From assembly GCA_005281725.1 (NCBI GenBank), contig SSBO01000017.1, positions 109,114 through 173,113 on the forward strand: a DNA stretch of 64,000 nucleotides. The letters are read 5' to 3'. Below are positions 27,164-39,222 of this stretch, piece after piece. The position numbers and the translations under genes are program-made. The notes under the pieces were generated by a model. It saw nothing but the letters and a program-made list of their open reading frames with translations, had not been told where the DNA came from and did not search any database. Positions within the stretch are counted from its first letter, which is position 1, and the number at the start of each line of letters is the position of its first letter. The stretch is from Wuchereria bancrofti. Lineage: Eukaryota; Nematoda; Chromadorea; Rhabditida; Onchocercidae.

Positions 27164-29270
27164 GCAAGATCATTTTATCAGTATCACTGAGATTCTTTCT
27201 TTTTCTGGTATATCAAACATTTATTAAGTCAATCATTCCACAGACCTCTTATTGATCAACAAAGAAAAAATCCTTATATAAAATGGAACTACGGTATCAA
27301 CTTCACTAATATCATCGTTATTTAGTAAATTAAAGTATCATTTTTCTATTACCAAATTGACTGATTTCATCAGAAGTTATACAGGAATGATTCTAACAAT
27401 GAGAACCAATTTCTGAATCAATAATTATATTACCAATGGTACTCATACTTCATTAAAATAACCACGGTTATGATAAAAATACCATGAAAATTTTAAAAAA
27501 GTTACTTTTTTGGAGGTAAAAAGAATGAATATCTGTGCTTTATTCTTCTTCTGATAAATAAGGTTCGATGAATAGAATGAAAAAGAAAAACGACTTGTTC
27601 AAGTAATATTTGTTAGTAACTAGTAAAAACTCAGTCAACAGATATCTTTTTTGCTTTAATTTGTTAGACGATTTTGATTAGTAAGATAATCAGAAGAAAG
27701 TAAGATGAAAGAAGAAACTTTAATACAGAGTGCAAATTATTATAATCTAGTTGTCAACAAAAATGATTATGATAAGCAAAAAAAAAAGCAAGGGACTCGT
27801 AAGTACGATCGTTCTTATCAAATGTGAAACTGATCCAGAACTATCGTTGTAATATTTGACGCTCTTCACATGGCAATTAAAATTTTCTTCCGGGATATTC
27901 TGAAGATAATACAACTATATGCAAATAAAATAAGGAGTATAAAATATCTCGAAATAATCATTAGTGAATCCAAATGCAGATAATTCTAAAAATCTTTAAA
28001 TTAGAGATTTGGCAGACAATCTGTAGATTTAACTAAAATGATTATGTGGAACTTCAGTCTAGAAGTGTTGCGAACAATGATTATAATCTACCGTGATGGT
28101 GCACCATAGACGTTAACGTAATACCCGTTATCCCGTTACAGGAGAGCACAAATCTTCTTTCTTGGCTGTTTAAATAGAATTTTTTTTTCTTTTTAATACA
28201 TTTCATTCTTAATAGTCATATTAAAAGAATGTGAAGCAGTAAATTTTATTAAACAAAACCAAAAACATTGAAACATTGCTTATTTCTTCTACAATAGAAA
28301 TTTGATTTCTATGATCAATGAACATATCATAATAATTAATGAATAAACTTTTCAGTTTCAAATTCCTTGCTTTAAATGGTACACATTTTGTATCACCAAG
28401 TGTAATTCTTTCCTTTATATTCCTTGGTGTAAATCTCAATTTCCAAGTGTTAAATTTATATTCTAAAAATTAAATATCGTATATTTCCTACAAATTCAAG
28501 CTTTTTCATAGCATATGAATGGCTCCGTAACAGTCATGCATTGAAGAATTTGGAGCACTCGAAATGGTTAATGATTAGTAAGAATTAGTTTACATATGAT
28601 TAATTGATCCACTTTAGTAAATTTAGCAATTGACATGCTAGCGTCGCTGTTAACTTCCATTTTTTTAGACACAAGAAGTAAACCTTCATTAAAATTCCAA
28701 TTTAGACATTTCTAGAAAGTGCTCTGATATGGTAAGTAGTGCGATCACTTCACTTCATACACACCAATTCTAACGTCTTTTTTTTTTTAAATGAAGATGA
28801 CTGGCCAGAGTGATGAAAGATTAGGGTAAACAAAGTGCTGGAAAAGAATAAGTTAACAAAGGCTGTGTCAGGATGCCGCTGTTGCTCGCTGGTGCTGTTG
28901 CTGCCAGTACCGCCCTTTCATTGATTGATTAAATTTTTATTGTTTCGAGTAAAATTTTGTTTATTCATGTGGCAGTCTTCCTTCAGAGCTTTCATTATTT
29001 TACCTACGACCTTCAACCTCTTTTTGTTAACAATTTGAGCAATGAATTACTGTTTGAAGGAAGTCTTCGCGAGAAAATCGAGAGTAGTCGACTGGCTTAT
29101 CACACATAGTGAATGTGGTAATGACTAGCCAAAGGTCCTGAAAATCTGGGAGTTCTCACATATCGTTTAACTGAAACAAAGTCAATTGATATACTGAAAG
29201 CACAGTTAGTGAAACGGAGTAGGTTAAAAGAAATGCTCCTCTGGCTAAGCGGAAGTGCCTTGACTTGCTG

Positions 29271-29326
29271 ACTGGTGACAGGTACATACACTATTTTTAC
29301 TGGCAACAGGTATATGCATCATTTTT
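29271..29326 (+). repeat. Tandem duplication of a 28-bp unit
   Basis: Two adjacent 28-base units, 29271-29298 (starts ACTGGTGACAGGTACATACA) and 29299-29326 (starts ACTGGCAACAGGTATATGCA), differ at six positions, all of them transitions. It lies about 500 bp upstream of the FBPase start. Confidence 0.85.
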
Positions 29327-29814
29327 AACAAAAGCATCCGTCATGAGATTCTATTTGCTGTAAAGGTGATTAAATGCCAAATTAGCTGGCCTGAAGAAAT
29401 TAGAATTTTATACGGAGAAGTGAAGAACTTGGCATTGTCACATGCAACAAATTTGGCTTCATAAATTCCATTTTATATTCGGTATTTTTTAAATCTCGGA
29501 AATTTGGAATTAGTACCTTAATGCTAATTTTTAGGCAGGAATAAGAAATCAGTGAAGAATAAAAAGCAAAAACTGACAAGTTCGAGATGAGAAAAGCCAG
29601 CAAAGGTTCTAATATCGAATAATAAAACGATTGAGTGAATAAATAATAAAACGATCGAACAGTCTCTTACTATGATAATCGAGAGTTAATATTTCTCCCT
29701 GTGCTGGTTGCTACACAGTTATAAAGATTATAATCATAATTTAGAGAAATAAGATAATTGAGTGATGATAAAATTTTAATAACTTAAGACGAAATTTAAT
29801 TTTAGCGGCAGAAT

Positions 29815-29838
29815 ATGGCATGGAAACAGACACTATGA
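29815..29838 (+). promoter_or_regulatory. Upstream ORF overlapping the FBPase start region
   Basis: If the transcript begins at the TTTTAG acceptor ending at 29805, the first AUG (29815) is out of frame. It opens a seven-codon ORF (MAWKQTL) whose TGA ends at 29838. The FBPase frame starts 5 nt further at 29820, and its sixth codon, also Met, overlaps the uORF stop as ATGA (29835-29838). Leaky scanning or reinitiation could therefore choose between two FBPase N-termini. This is a positional observation only. Confidence 0.4.
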
Positions 29839-31886
29839 CGTTGCAACGTTTTGTTCTTCGCGATCAACGAAAGCATCCGACAGCAACCGGTGATCTTACT
29901 AATCTCTTGACATCATTGCTTACAGCTATTAAGGTAAATCATCCTAACTTTTCGAACTTGAATTGAAATAATAGGAACATAGATCTCTACAGATATGTTT
30001 TATGAAAACTAAGATATTTCAATTCATAAACGATAATGAACTTTGCAGAAATACTACAGCAAGGAGATAATAAGTAGGAAAACATTGTTATTTGATTGAT
30101 ATTTATGAATAAGATAACTTGCTAAATTGGATATCTTAGTGGGGAACTGTTATTAAACTTTGAAAAAAACTTGCAACATAAACTGAAATGCGATAAATTT
30201 TGCAAAGAAATTTAGGCAATCTCGAGTGCCGTCCGAAAAGCAGGCATTGTACGATTGACGGGATTAGCAGGCAAACAAAACATACAAGGTGAAGATGTGA
30301 AAAAATTGGATATTATTAGCAACGAATATATGATCAACATGCTTGAGTCATCGTATACTACGTGTGCAATGATTTCGGAGGAAAATGATGAGGTTATTGG
30401 ATTTCACTTATAATAATTTAATTTCTTGAACAACAAGTAAATATCCTTCTATTAAAATAAATTATGGGCATAATTCTGAAAAATATATGGTACCTATAAT
30501 GAAACTGCAAACTTTTTCTTCAATATTTCAGTTCCCTAACCATATTCATATGTCCACGTTTTCTTTTTTTTTCTCCTTATATGCATTAATGGTTGGAATT
30601 AAGTTCAACAACATCATCATTGATAGTATTAATGATATGCAAGTAATATTTAAATTACATAATTTTAAGCTGATCAAAGTAGCACCTTCTAAACAAGGCA
30701 AGTATATCGTGACATTTGACCCACTGGATGGATCATCAAATATTGATTGCTTAGCATCAATTGGCACAATTTTCGGAATTTATAAAAGACAATCTGATAG
30801 TCCCATTTCTATGGCTGACTTTCTACAAAGTGGACGAAATATGGTTGCAGCTGGTTACGCTTTGTATGGTTCCGCCACTATGCTCGTGCTTTCAACGGGA
30901 AGTGGCGTTAACGGATTTACACTCGATCCAGTATGTGCATCCCTTTTCGTTTTTGTTTCAATTGAGAAAAAATTCTAGAAGCATATTCCATTAGTCTAGA
31001 GCTTAAAATATGGTTAAGAAATATTCAAATTCATTATAAATAGTTCAGTTTCCTTAAAAAAGATCGGTTCCAGCTTTAGCTTTCATCGAAATTCTTTCTA
31101 ACTCATTCTTTATGGATTCCTAGAATTCCAGAGTGTTGGTGAATTCATCCTAACAAATCAGCAAATGAGAATACCGCAGAAAGGTAAAATCTATAGTGTC
31201 AATGAAGGATATACATCTAAGTGGTCTAAAGGTGTCCAAGAATACGTACACACCAGAAAATTTCCATCACATGGTGAACCTATGAATGGACGTTATGTTG
31301 GATCCATGGTTTCCGATATACATCGTACGCTACTGTATGGTGGTATTTTTATGTATCCTGCAATGAAGGATAAGCCAATGGGAAAGGTATTTCTTTTCCC
31401 GAAACTTTCTTCATCGATCTCACTACAGTTGATCTTGATTCTTAACACATAGGGAATCTATCAGTCAGGAAAGAGTGTTTTGCAAACTCATGGATATTTC
31501 CTGGGGTGTTCAATGCATTTAAGAAAATCCGTAGTCACCAATGATGAATAATCTAGCTTGTTAGCAAATAGGAATACCGAAGATAAAATCACTGATGTCA
31601 ATGAAGGATGTACACCTAAAGAGTAAGAAAAAAGGAAGACGATTAGTAATTTGATTTATATTAAAGGGCAAACTATTAAAATTAACAATTAATTTAGCTT
31701 CGACTGCTCTACGAGGGCATTCCAATGTCATATATCATAGAACAAGCTGGTGGAATGGCAACGAATGGAATTAAACCCATACTTGATATTGTGCCAGCAT
31801 CAATTCACGACCGGAGTCCATTATTCCTTGGTTCTCCTGATGATGTACAGGAACTTATGGACTTCATCAAGAAATATGATTCATAA
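29820..31886 (+). CDS. fbp-1: Fructose-1,6-bisphosphatase
   Basis: Hydrolyses fructose 1,6-bisphosphate to fructose 6-phosphate in the cytosol, the committed step of gluconeogenesis. Exons 29820-29933, 30216-30392, 30670-30930, 31132-31386 and 31698-31886 join in phase to 331 residues (vertebrate enzyme about 337). Seen: the N-terminal AMP-site region T23-G24-D25-L-T27 (usual TGELT, so Glu to Asp), the conserved [10 protein letters not shown] helix, the acidic pair at 93-94 (SEEN), the AMP-contact GKY at 107-109, the metal-binding signature FDPLDGSSN at 113-121, [20 protein letters not shown], and the LLYE glutamate at about 275. These are the known catalytic and allosteric elements, and none is lost. 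The start follows the human N-terminus ([11 protein letters not shown] aligns with DTDVNTLTRF). An upstream coding exon is not excluded, since an acceptor lies 14 nt before the ATG. The 311-bp fourth intron carries a decayed partial copy of exon 4. Confidence 0.97.
31563..31624 (+). pseudogene. Decayed duplicate of part of FBPase exon 4 inside intron 4
   Basis: The segment AGCAAATAGGAATACCG through ATGTCAATGAAGGATGTACA aligns with exon 4 at about 31160-31223 (AGCAAATGAGAATACCG through GTGTCAATGAAGGATATACA) with substitutions and small gaps. The copy has an in-frame TAG near its start and indels, so it cannot encode the peptide. It sits 178 bp after the real exon 4 and before exon 5, consistent with an old tandem duplication of part of the exon. 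Confidence 0.75.
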
Positions 31887-34643
31887 AAAGCATAATGAAC
31901 TAAGATGAAACTATATTACATCCTTGACATTTTTTGTCCTTGCGCAAATTATACCTCAGTTTCTAATATGAGTTTATATTATGCAGATAAAGACAATATA
32001 CCCATAAAATTTTGCACGGTTTTGATAACATTTTGGAATCCTAAACCAAAAAAAAAAATTCCATACCAGCTAAAAATAAAAGAAAAAAAACCTTACAAGA
32101 GCATCAATGGGAAAATGGGATTTCTTGGGAAAAGCGAGAATTGTGGATCAGTTTGATTTCCATTATACAATATGTTGGAAGACAAAGGCATTTAAACAAA
32201 TGAAGGCAAAAACAGTTTTTTTTCCCAACAAATCAAAGACCTGCCGAAAGGATTTTTGAAAAGAAACATATATATAATCAAGTGGGAAATCTGAGGAATA
32301 TCAGGATTAGTCTTGCTGCTCATAGACACGCCATACTCAGCAATAAACTAATTTGTAAGAAAATTTCGCAAAAACCACTGCAGTAATAAGGTCTTTGTAA
32401 AACAAATACCAAGGCAAGATAAGCCCTAGCGAATTTGTCTTCATCCGAATATATTATAGCACAGCAATATCAGAAATGTTCTTTTTAACCTAAGCAATGC
32501 TACCAGTGACCTTTTTTGAAGATTTTGTAGACAAGTTGTTTGAGAAAAATGTTGGTAATTAGATCATGGACTCTAGAGTTAGTGATGACAAATCTATAAA
32601 TCAAACAAAAAAGTGTGAAAGAATTCAAGGATGTAATTCCATTACCATAAACTTTTTAATTCACTAAATAGCAACCACTAAAATTTGAGCACAAAAATGA
32701 AAATCAACAACCATCATACCTAGAGAGAAAGATCCAATACAACAAATCTACTCTGAATAACCGCACGTTTGCTCGATCACAGTAGTGTCGTTTCTTTCAG
32801 GGACAATCACTTTAAAAAACTGCTTCCTAGCCCTGCATAATTTCAAAAGTCAAACAACCGACCCAAGCTCAAATCTCCATGTGAAAAATTGGTAGAACCA
32901 GTTTAGAGCAACACTGATGTAATGGCCAAACAATTTACGGTTTACCGTAGTTAATTGATTAAAGCTATCCCAGATGAAATGTCGCACGTATTAACTATTA
33001 GTTTTCATTCACTTTCCTTCACGATGCTCGCGTAACTTTCATGAGAACTGAATCTTCACAATCATAGAAAAAATATATATTACAATAAAATATGCAAGCA
33101 GTTAAACTCGAAGCATAGCTGGTTCCGAAATAGTAACACATGACAAGTTAACAACGAAACGTACGCATTAAAACCCAAATTTAACAGCAGATTAAAAGTG
33201 AGCTCACGAACTTGAGAGGTATAAAATCCCATGTTGTCTAAAACAATCTCACCCTTCTCTAGACTGAAATAAATATCAGAGAAAATTCTATCTTCTCAAA
33301 GTCCCTCACCTTTTCACTTATAGGCAAACAAATCGTACACCAATAAAAGTAAACTGCAAAATCATTTAAAAAATAAAAACGTGGGACAGAACGGTCGTGA
33401 ATTGGAAAGACAATCATAGAGCAAACAACTGAGTATGAAGAAATAACCACATCAAATGTGGGTGTAAACGAGCAACAACAGGTAGGCGAACTATAGATCA
33501 GTTCTATTTTGTCAGCGAAGCAATTAAAAATGAGGCATATCTGATCGATATAGTACATTTTCCAAACATATGCAGAAACAGATGTGGCGCACACAACACA
33601 GCATTTCCAAAATTCTTCTTTGATTGTGCAGAAGTTCTAAGTGCATTTAAGTTACTTTTAAGTAAAATTCATTTCTTACATTCAAGATATTTGTTCAAGA
33701 CTCATTTCTGTCATCAGTGTACTAAATTCTAATGACACCATATGAAAACAGTGCCTATCCGAGGCAGTTATTTTTTTAAACTGGCATCCGTCCTCAAATC
33801 AAATCAAAAAAAAATTTTTTTTGAACAACATAGAACCCGATAAGCAATCAGTGAAATTTATTTAGCGAATTGTTTTCTCCCTTGTGCATGGGATTTTTGC
33901 ATTTCTCTTAATCATAGTGTCAGGGATCTTTTCCATCTGAAATACGGTACATTCATTTCGCAAAAATTTTGATGTGATTATATAGCAATCAATAACTATA
34001 ACTTAAAAACTAATAGTTTTGAAATGGATTTAAATCGAATCTGAAAGTAAATTTCATCGGAAAAGTTCTTTAAAGATCTCTGGTATCACACTATTTATGC
34101 ATTGAAAAAGCAAAGTTTTATTCCGAATGCGGCGGTTAAAAAAAAGTAAAAGTTTCATTTCTCAAACACTACCAAGACAGAATTTTGCCTGACAGCTTCC
34201 TTGTTGTGCAAGAGCGAATCCCCAGTAAAGGATACGTCACCTAAAATAGTTACAAAATGATTTGAAAATTTAAAAACCTCACAAGTGCCTTAGTCTAAGG
34301 ATCGTATTTTTTTTCCTTCTTTTGATTTTACTAATCCTATCCAAAATATTACAAAAAGTGTGAGTGAACAGAACGTTTCTTCCTAGGGTAAGATATCGAG
34401 AAATGTATACTGGAAACATCTGCGTCTCAAATCCTTGGAAGCCTATAGTAATAGCAGTCAAAACGATCAGTGATATCCAGATTTATACCCCTATCGAATA
34501 AGAAAGAATGAAAACTATGCACCTAAATGTAATAGGGACTTAGCTGAATGCAAAGATAGCTCGAACGCATTGCTGCAGAATTGCTAGCACAGCAAAATTA
34601 GAAACACTTTAGTTAAAAACAACGAAAAATAGAAAAAATATCT
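31887..34643. other. Intergenic stretch between two convergent genes
   Basis: This lies between the 3' ends of FBPase (plus) and the SIKE/FGFR1OP2 gene (minus), so both 3' UTRs are here. From about 32300 to 33750 the base composition seems less A+T-rich. Overlapping long frames occur on both strands around 33259-33732, including a plus-strand frame with several Cys and His (e.g. FPNICRNRCGAHNTAF). No family or splice structure was recognised. Confidence 0.4.
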
Positions 34644-36685
34644 TCATACTGAATCACATATTTTATCCTTACTTTGTTCACAGTTTTTATCATAAACAGT
34701 TGTCGAACCATCAGAATAATTCGGTATTCCATCATTTGCAAGATCCAGGAAATGTCGAGCAATATTTGGTTCGTTATGAGTTGAAATATTTAGCAATTCC
34801 CTAAGGCATGCATTCTCTGTTGCAAGCCTTGCAATTAACTGCAGCGAGTTTTTTTTTCTTTTTTTTAAAGTCAAATAACAAAGGAAACAAAGTGATTTGA
34901 CGTGCAACTTACTGCTTTCTCTGCTCGGAACCAACCTGACTAAGCTAACCCTTAGTTTATGCTAGGGATAGAAAAATATTCTGTGACGAAACAAAAATGA
35001 GGTTCAACAAACTACCAGTTACTTTTAACATTTTGCAGCCGATCATTTCTTTTAAAAAAGGGATGACTGGTTGCAAAATGACCTATCGACATTAATTTAA
35101 AGAAATATTAAAACATGAATTCAAAATTTTTAACAAAAAGTATCGATGTAAAGCAACTTCATAAACTTTGCTAAGAAAAGAAGAGAGATGAAATAATAAC
35201 CTCTTGATCATGATTCAAAACGCTCTCACCATCCGCAAGACATTCATTCAATAACCTTGACAGAATGACGATTTTTTCGTTTATAGAAGTTTCACACTTT
35301 TTACTAGTATGCTGCAAAAAAAAAAACCGCCACTACCTTCAAACGAAAGTGAAGGAGCTAAAAAGAAGCAGGAAATAAGATCAAAAAAACGAAGATATGT
35401 GTGATGAATTTGCTAGTAACTGATTATTTATTATAAAAATGAATACATATAGAAATACATATAAAAAAAATAAAAAAAACTAGCTTACAGTGACTGAAGC
35501 TCGAAATGATGGAATAAATTGCTTTGCAAGCTTTGTTACAACATCCCTATGTTTTTGCATTATTAATTGTAGGGTATTTTCGCAATCCTCCAACGCCTGT
35601 CGAAGTTCCCTAAAAATTTCATTTCGCATAGCACGCTATTAGCGATTTCGAATAAATCATATCATAAAGTTCGAACGACACACTGCTTTATTTTGCACTA
35701 CGACGTGTAATCATAAGAGATCTTTCGTTTATATCCACAACTACAGGCGTGCACCTGGTAGAGAATTCAGGTGAACTATGTAAATCAAATCAGTTTGACG
35801 TATCTGCTATTATCAAAAATCTAACCATTAAATAAGTACGCCAAAAGTCAAATAGATCAATCCTAGACCATAACATACCTATTTTCCTGCTGCAACTGCA
35901 AAATTTGCCGATTTTCATGTTGCAAGCCTGCAACAAGCACTTTCCGGCCTTGCATTCGCCAACAGTCATTCATATTTGCCACTTCTTCCTGGTACTAAAA
36001 TAAGATCCTTCAAATGATAAGCATATGATTTTCTCGCAAACTCGTCAAACAGCACAGTGATTGTGCCAGTATCAAAGTCAAAGTTGCAACTTAAAGTTGT
36101 ATTTTCCTTGCTAAGAACGATTTTTCCATTTTTTTTTTCAATGTAGTAATGAGTTGCTTAGAAAATTTTGGTTTTTTTTTAAAGCGATTTTGACTGTAAT
36201 TATTAAAGTATGTTTCGTCGGTGCAGCTCTTGGTTTCTGCTTAGTTTTTAATCTAAGTCATGCTCATTCCTTACCTATTCACACTTAGAAATCAGTCCAA
36301 CCTAATTTTTTAAATGTCATTCTTTAAACTATACATTCTGTATTTGAAAGGTAAACAAGAATCAATCTCATTACCATTACAGAATATTCAATGCCAGCAA
36401 AATCGTGCAAAAAACAGGCCTTAATGTGTAAAAAAATTCAATCTCACAGGTACAATGAGTGGAGCAAAATAAGTCATTCAAGCTATTTAATAATTCTTAT
36501 AATTGTGAATTAACAATTATAAAATATTCTTAGAAAAGTTTCCTTGCCTCTTTCATACCGGAAATTTTGTCACTAAGAATCTGACTTTTTGCAAGAGCAT
36601 TATCCGTAGCGCGTTCACGTGTTTGCAAGCTGATGACAAGCTGACGCATATCAGCCATTAATTGACCGATACTTGTCGTGCTCAT
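34644..36685 (-). CDS. SIKE / FGFR1OP2 family coiled-coil protein
   Basis: Five exons join in phase: 36548-36685, 35879-35994, 35489-35609, 35201-35311 and 34644-34838 (minus strand), giving 226 residues (human SIKE1 about 207, FGFR1OP2 about 215-250). Diagnostic stretches match the family: YQEEVANMND near residue 47, LQQENRELRQALEDCENTLQ with LIMQKHR around 78-107, and LATENACLRELLNIS around 167-181, where the human form reads LELENKELRELLSIS. The protein is predicted almost entirely alpha-helical coiled coil until an acidic C-terminal tail ending CDSV. Family members bind the striatin scaffold of the STRIPAK phosphatase-kinase complex, and vertebrate SIKE is also named for IKK-epsilon binding; the role here is inferred. 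The ATG lies 2 nt after a TTTTCAG acceptor, suggesting trans-splicing. Intron 1 needs a GC donor. Confidence 0.9.
35995..36547 (-). other. GC-AG intron in the SIKE/FGFR1OP2 gene
   Basis: Exon 1 ends ATGAAAGAG and the intron opens GCAAGG; the acceptor is TTTTAG. Only this junction keeps the phase (MKE joined to YQEE, as in the family). The nearby GTATGA donor 9 bases earlier would break the frame. Confidence 0.75.
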
Positions 36686-38450
36686 CGCTGAAAACAAATT
36701 AGAAGTAGCCTTCTATAGTAAAGACCATAATTCAATTTAAAAAAACTTTAAACAAAAAAAAATTTGAACAAATTTGAAGTTTCGGATTTTAAACATCAGG
36801 AAGAGACAGTAATCTCTTTTGTTACCATCCATCAAACTTTTCAGATAGTAATATAATACATGAAATAGTCCACAATTAAGCAAATCAATAAATGATTATC
36901 CAGAAAAAGTAACTGAGCAAGTTAATTCTATCCATTATGTATATCAAAAGCTTACAATGTAGCTTTTGTTGATAGAAGTGGTAAGCACTGCTACTTTATG
37001 TCATCCGTTCTGTAAAGAAGTTAAGATCTAGAAATATTGATTGAAACAAAGCTCCCCTCTCTCCCTCCCCCCATCTTTCACACTTATAAAACAAACACAG
37101 TTACACTTACACCCACACACGCGACAAGTATACACATGGACGCACGTACCAACAGACATACTCATACACAGAAACACACATAAACACCACAAGGAATGTC
37201 CATCAAACTCCCTGGAATTCCGGTATTAACACTTCCAGATAATTCAGTAGTCGCTATGCAAACACTTCGTCCCATGCGAAGACATTGGAATAGTAAGTAA
37301 CCCAGAACTAGACTGGTCGCAAAAGACGAAGAAATTGGTTGAAAGGAAATTCAGTTGTTTTGAAAATAATTGGTATTCATGGAATTCAGGTTTGATGTAA
37401 ATTGAAATTTAATTGAATTCCATAGATATGGACTATAATATTACTTCTTTTATCTAAACTATCAATATTCGTTTATGCGAAGTGCGAAGTTGTTCAGAAT
37501 TTGAAGTAAATTATATTAACTTCTTTCTTTCTTTTTCTCTTTCTCTCTGTCCTAGTAGAGAACATTTAGATGCAGTCATCCAGGAATATGCATGAGTAGG
37601 AACAAACGATTTATTGAAATCTTCCATTCAACAGGATAAATTGTAACAATTTCGGTTTTCTTATGAATTTATCCTTTTTTATTTCGTTTCATTTACTGTA
37701 TCGTTAACTAATGGAAGACATTAATTTCTTTAGTTTGTCATTTTATTTATCAATCAAAATTTTCAGTTATAGTTCTATCGTTGCTTTACTTGCATCATAT
37801 TTTGATGTAGCATTTCATTGCGGTAAATCCATCTTAGAACTGAAAGCTATAATAGTTATTCATGTACAATTCTGATGTCATGCCTCTTCGTGTTTGCAGC
37901 TTCGATTTTTAATGATGTTTCCTGAGTAGACTTTATATTATCAAATTTTTTAATTTTTTCAATACCCTAGATGTAAAAATTTTCTTGCTTAAAAGACTTT
38001 TTAACAGAATAAACTGGAGTTGGAAAATTGTCTACAAGATTGTCAAATGAAACATTGCAATGTCAATGCATTCTTCATCATGCATTATCAACTGTCCGTA
38101 TACTTTTTTTTTGTTTCATCTTAGCTCATCTGTACTACAAAACTTTCCATGTTTTAAATCACATTCCTGAAAATGTCAAGAAAAGAGAGAACAACAAATC
38201 ACAACATTTGTGACTGACAGCAAAACATCACATATTCACAGAATTGATGGATGTAAATATTTTCACACTTTCGTCACAAGCGGTAACACTTTTATATGTT
38301 TTTTTTGCGTTTATGTGATGGATTAGAAGGATCAAATATGACAGAAAGAAAAAAGAGTAATTAATTGCATGTAATGCTCCAATATGATGCATCAAAGTGC
38401 AAAAAGTTTGTTATCCATAGAGATTATCTGATCTTCTACTCAATACATTT
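36686..38450. other. Intergenic stretch with CA- and CT-rich tracts
   Basis: A pyrimidine-rich run (37052-37072) is followed by a CA-rich segment (about 37079-37193). Directly after it, at 37197-37293, a plus-strand frame reads MSIKLPGIPVLTLPDNSVVA and 12-13 further residues before an A|GTAAGT donor. The same segment is also open on the minus strand. I could not find a convincing second exon. Another CT tract lies at 37525-37552. Confidence 0.4.
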
Positions 38451-38823
38451 TCAAATTTTATTTTTCGTCAGTGCATGAAGATTTAAAAAATGAATTTGGA
38501 GCCAATACTTACGCATATACTTTTGCATCCAGGCGATCATCAGAAAAATAATGGGATGAGCGCAAACATTAATTACTACGGTCAATTTCATGAACCTCTG
38601 CTTCTTATGACCTGAAAAGGAGTACGAAAACAAATAAATTAAGGAAAAAAGAACAATAAAAGAAATGTTGAAACATCTCAAGCTTAAGAAGTAAATAAAT
38701 TTCAAAATAGAACCTAAATCTTATTTGTAACTTAGTTCTGAGTTTACGCTGAATCTCCAGTGCTGAAAAATCTGAACAAAGTTCCATCCTTCTAAATGTC
38801 CTTTGACTTCGCTTTCTTTTACC
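38451..38823 (-). CDS. Small single-pass membrane protein, 5' end unresolved
   Basis: Two exons on the minus strand, 38732-38823 and 38451-38611, join in phase. The first is open throughout (about 30 codons, GHLEGWNFVQIFQHWRFSVN) and the second encodes HKKQRF followed by a membrane segment (LTVVINVCAHPIIFLMIAW) and a basic tail. The splice signals are GTTACA and TTTTCAG. No ATG is in frame in the first of these exons, so a further 5' exon must lie in the 400 bp up to the divergent gene at 39223, or the frame choice is wrong. A competing frame starting MELCSDFSALEIQ does not splice into the membrane-segment frame. No family recognised. Confidence 0.4.
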
Positions 38824-39222
38824 CTAGACAAAATGCAAATATTTAGGTATTTTATCAAGGGATTAAAATTACGAGTTTCGTGAACTGATGGACTGAATTT
38901 CTAAATTCTCTTTTCCGATTTTTTAGAATGTAGAAATTTGCGATTATGTTGTGCAGAAATAAAGCTAAATTTATTCACAACTTTATCGATGAAGATTAAA
39001 GATATGAGATGCACCATATTCATTATCTTTATTAGTGTTCGCAATTAACACTAAAGTGGAAAAAGTGCGCAGAAAGTGAAGACAGGTGAGAACGAAAGAA
39101 ATTGCTGTGATATTTGTTGGTTATATTAGCTAGTGTAATAAACTTCTTAAAGCATTTCTTTCCTTCGTGTATTTAAATCAAAATTGTGAAAGTTTCCAGA
39201 AAATGCTTTGAGCTCACAACAA
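38824..39222. promoter_or_regulatory. Putative bidirectional promoter region
   Basis: These 400 bp separate a minus-strand gene from a plus-strand gene that diverge. They would have to hold both promoters, the missing first exon of the minus-strand gene and the 5' UTR of the plus-strand gene, including a two-codon uORF (ATG CTT TGA at 39203-39211). No specific factor site is claimed. Confidence 0.35.

Larger units (their letters stand above)
20474..29819. other. Long intergenic stretch, collagen to FBPase
   Basis: More than 9 kb with no convincing gene. It holds direct repeats near 26967/27119 and 29271-29326, a pyrimidine-rich tract at 23459-23500, a small G/C-rich island at 28862-28915, and isolated hydrophobic or exon-like segments (22664-22849 minus, 25594-25680 plus) that I could not extend into gene models. 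Upstream regulatory DNA of FBPase must lie at the right end. Confidence 0.45.
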
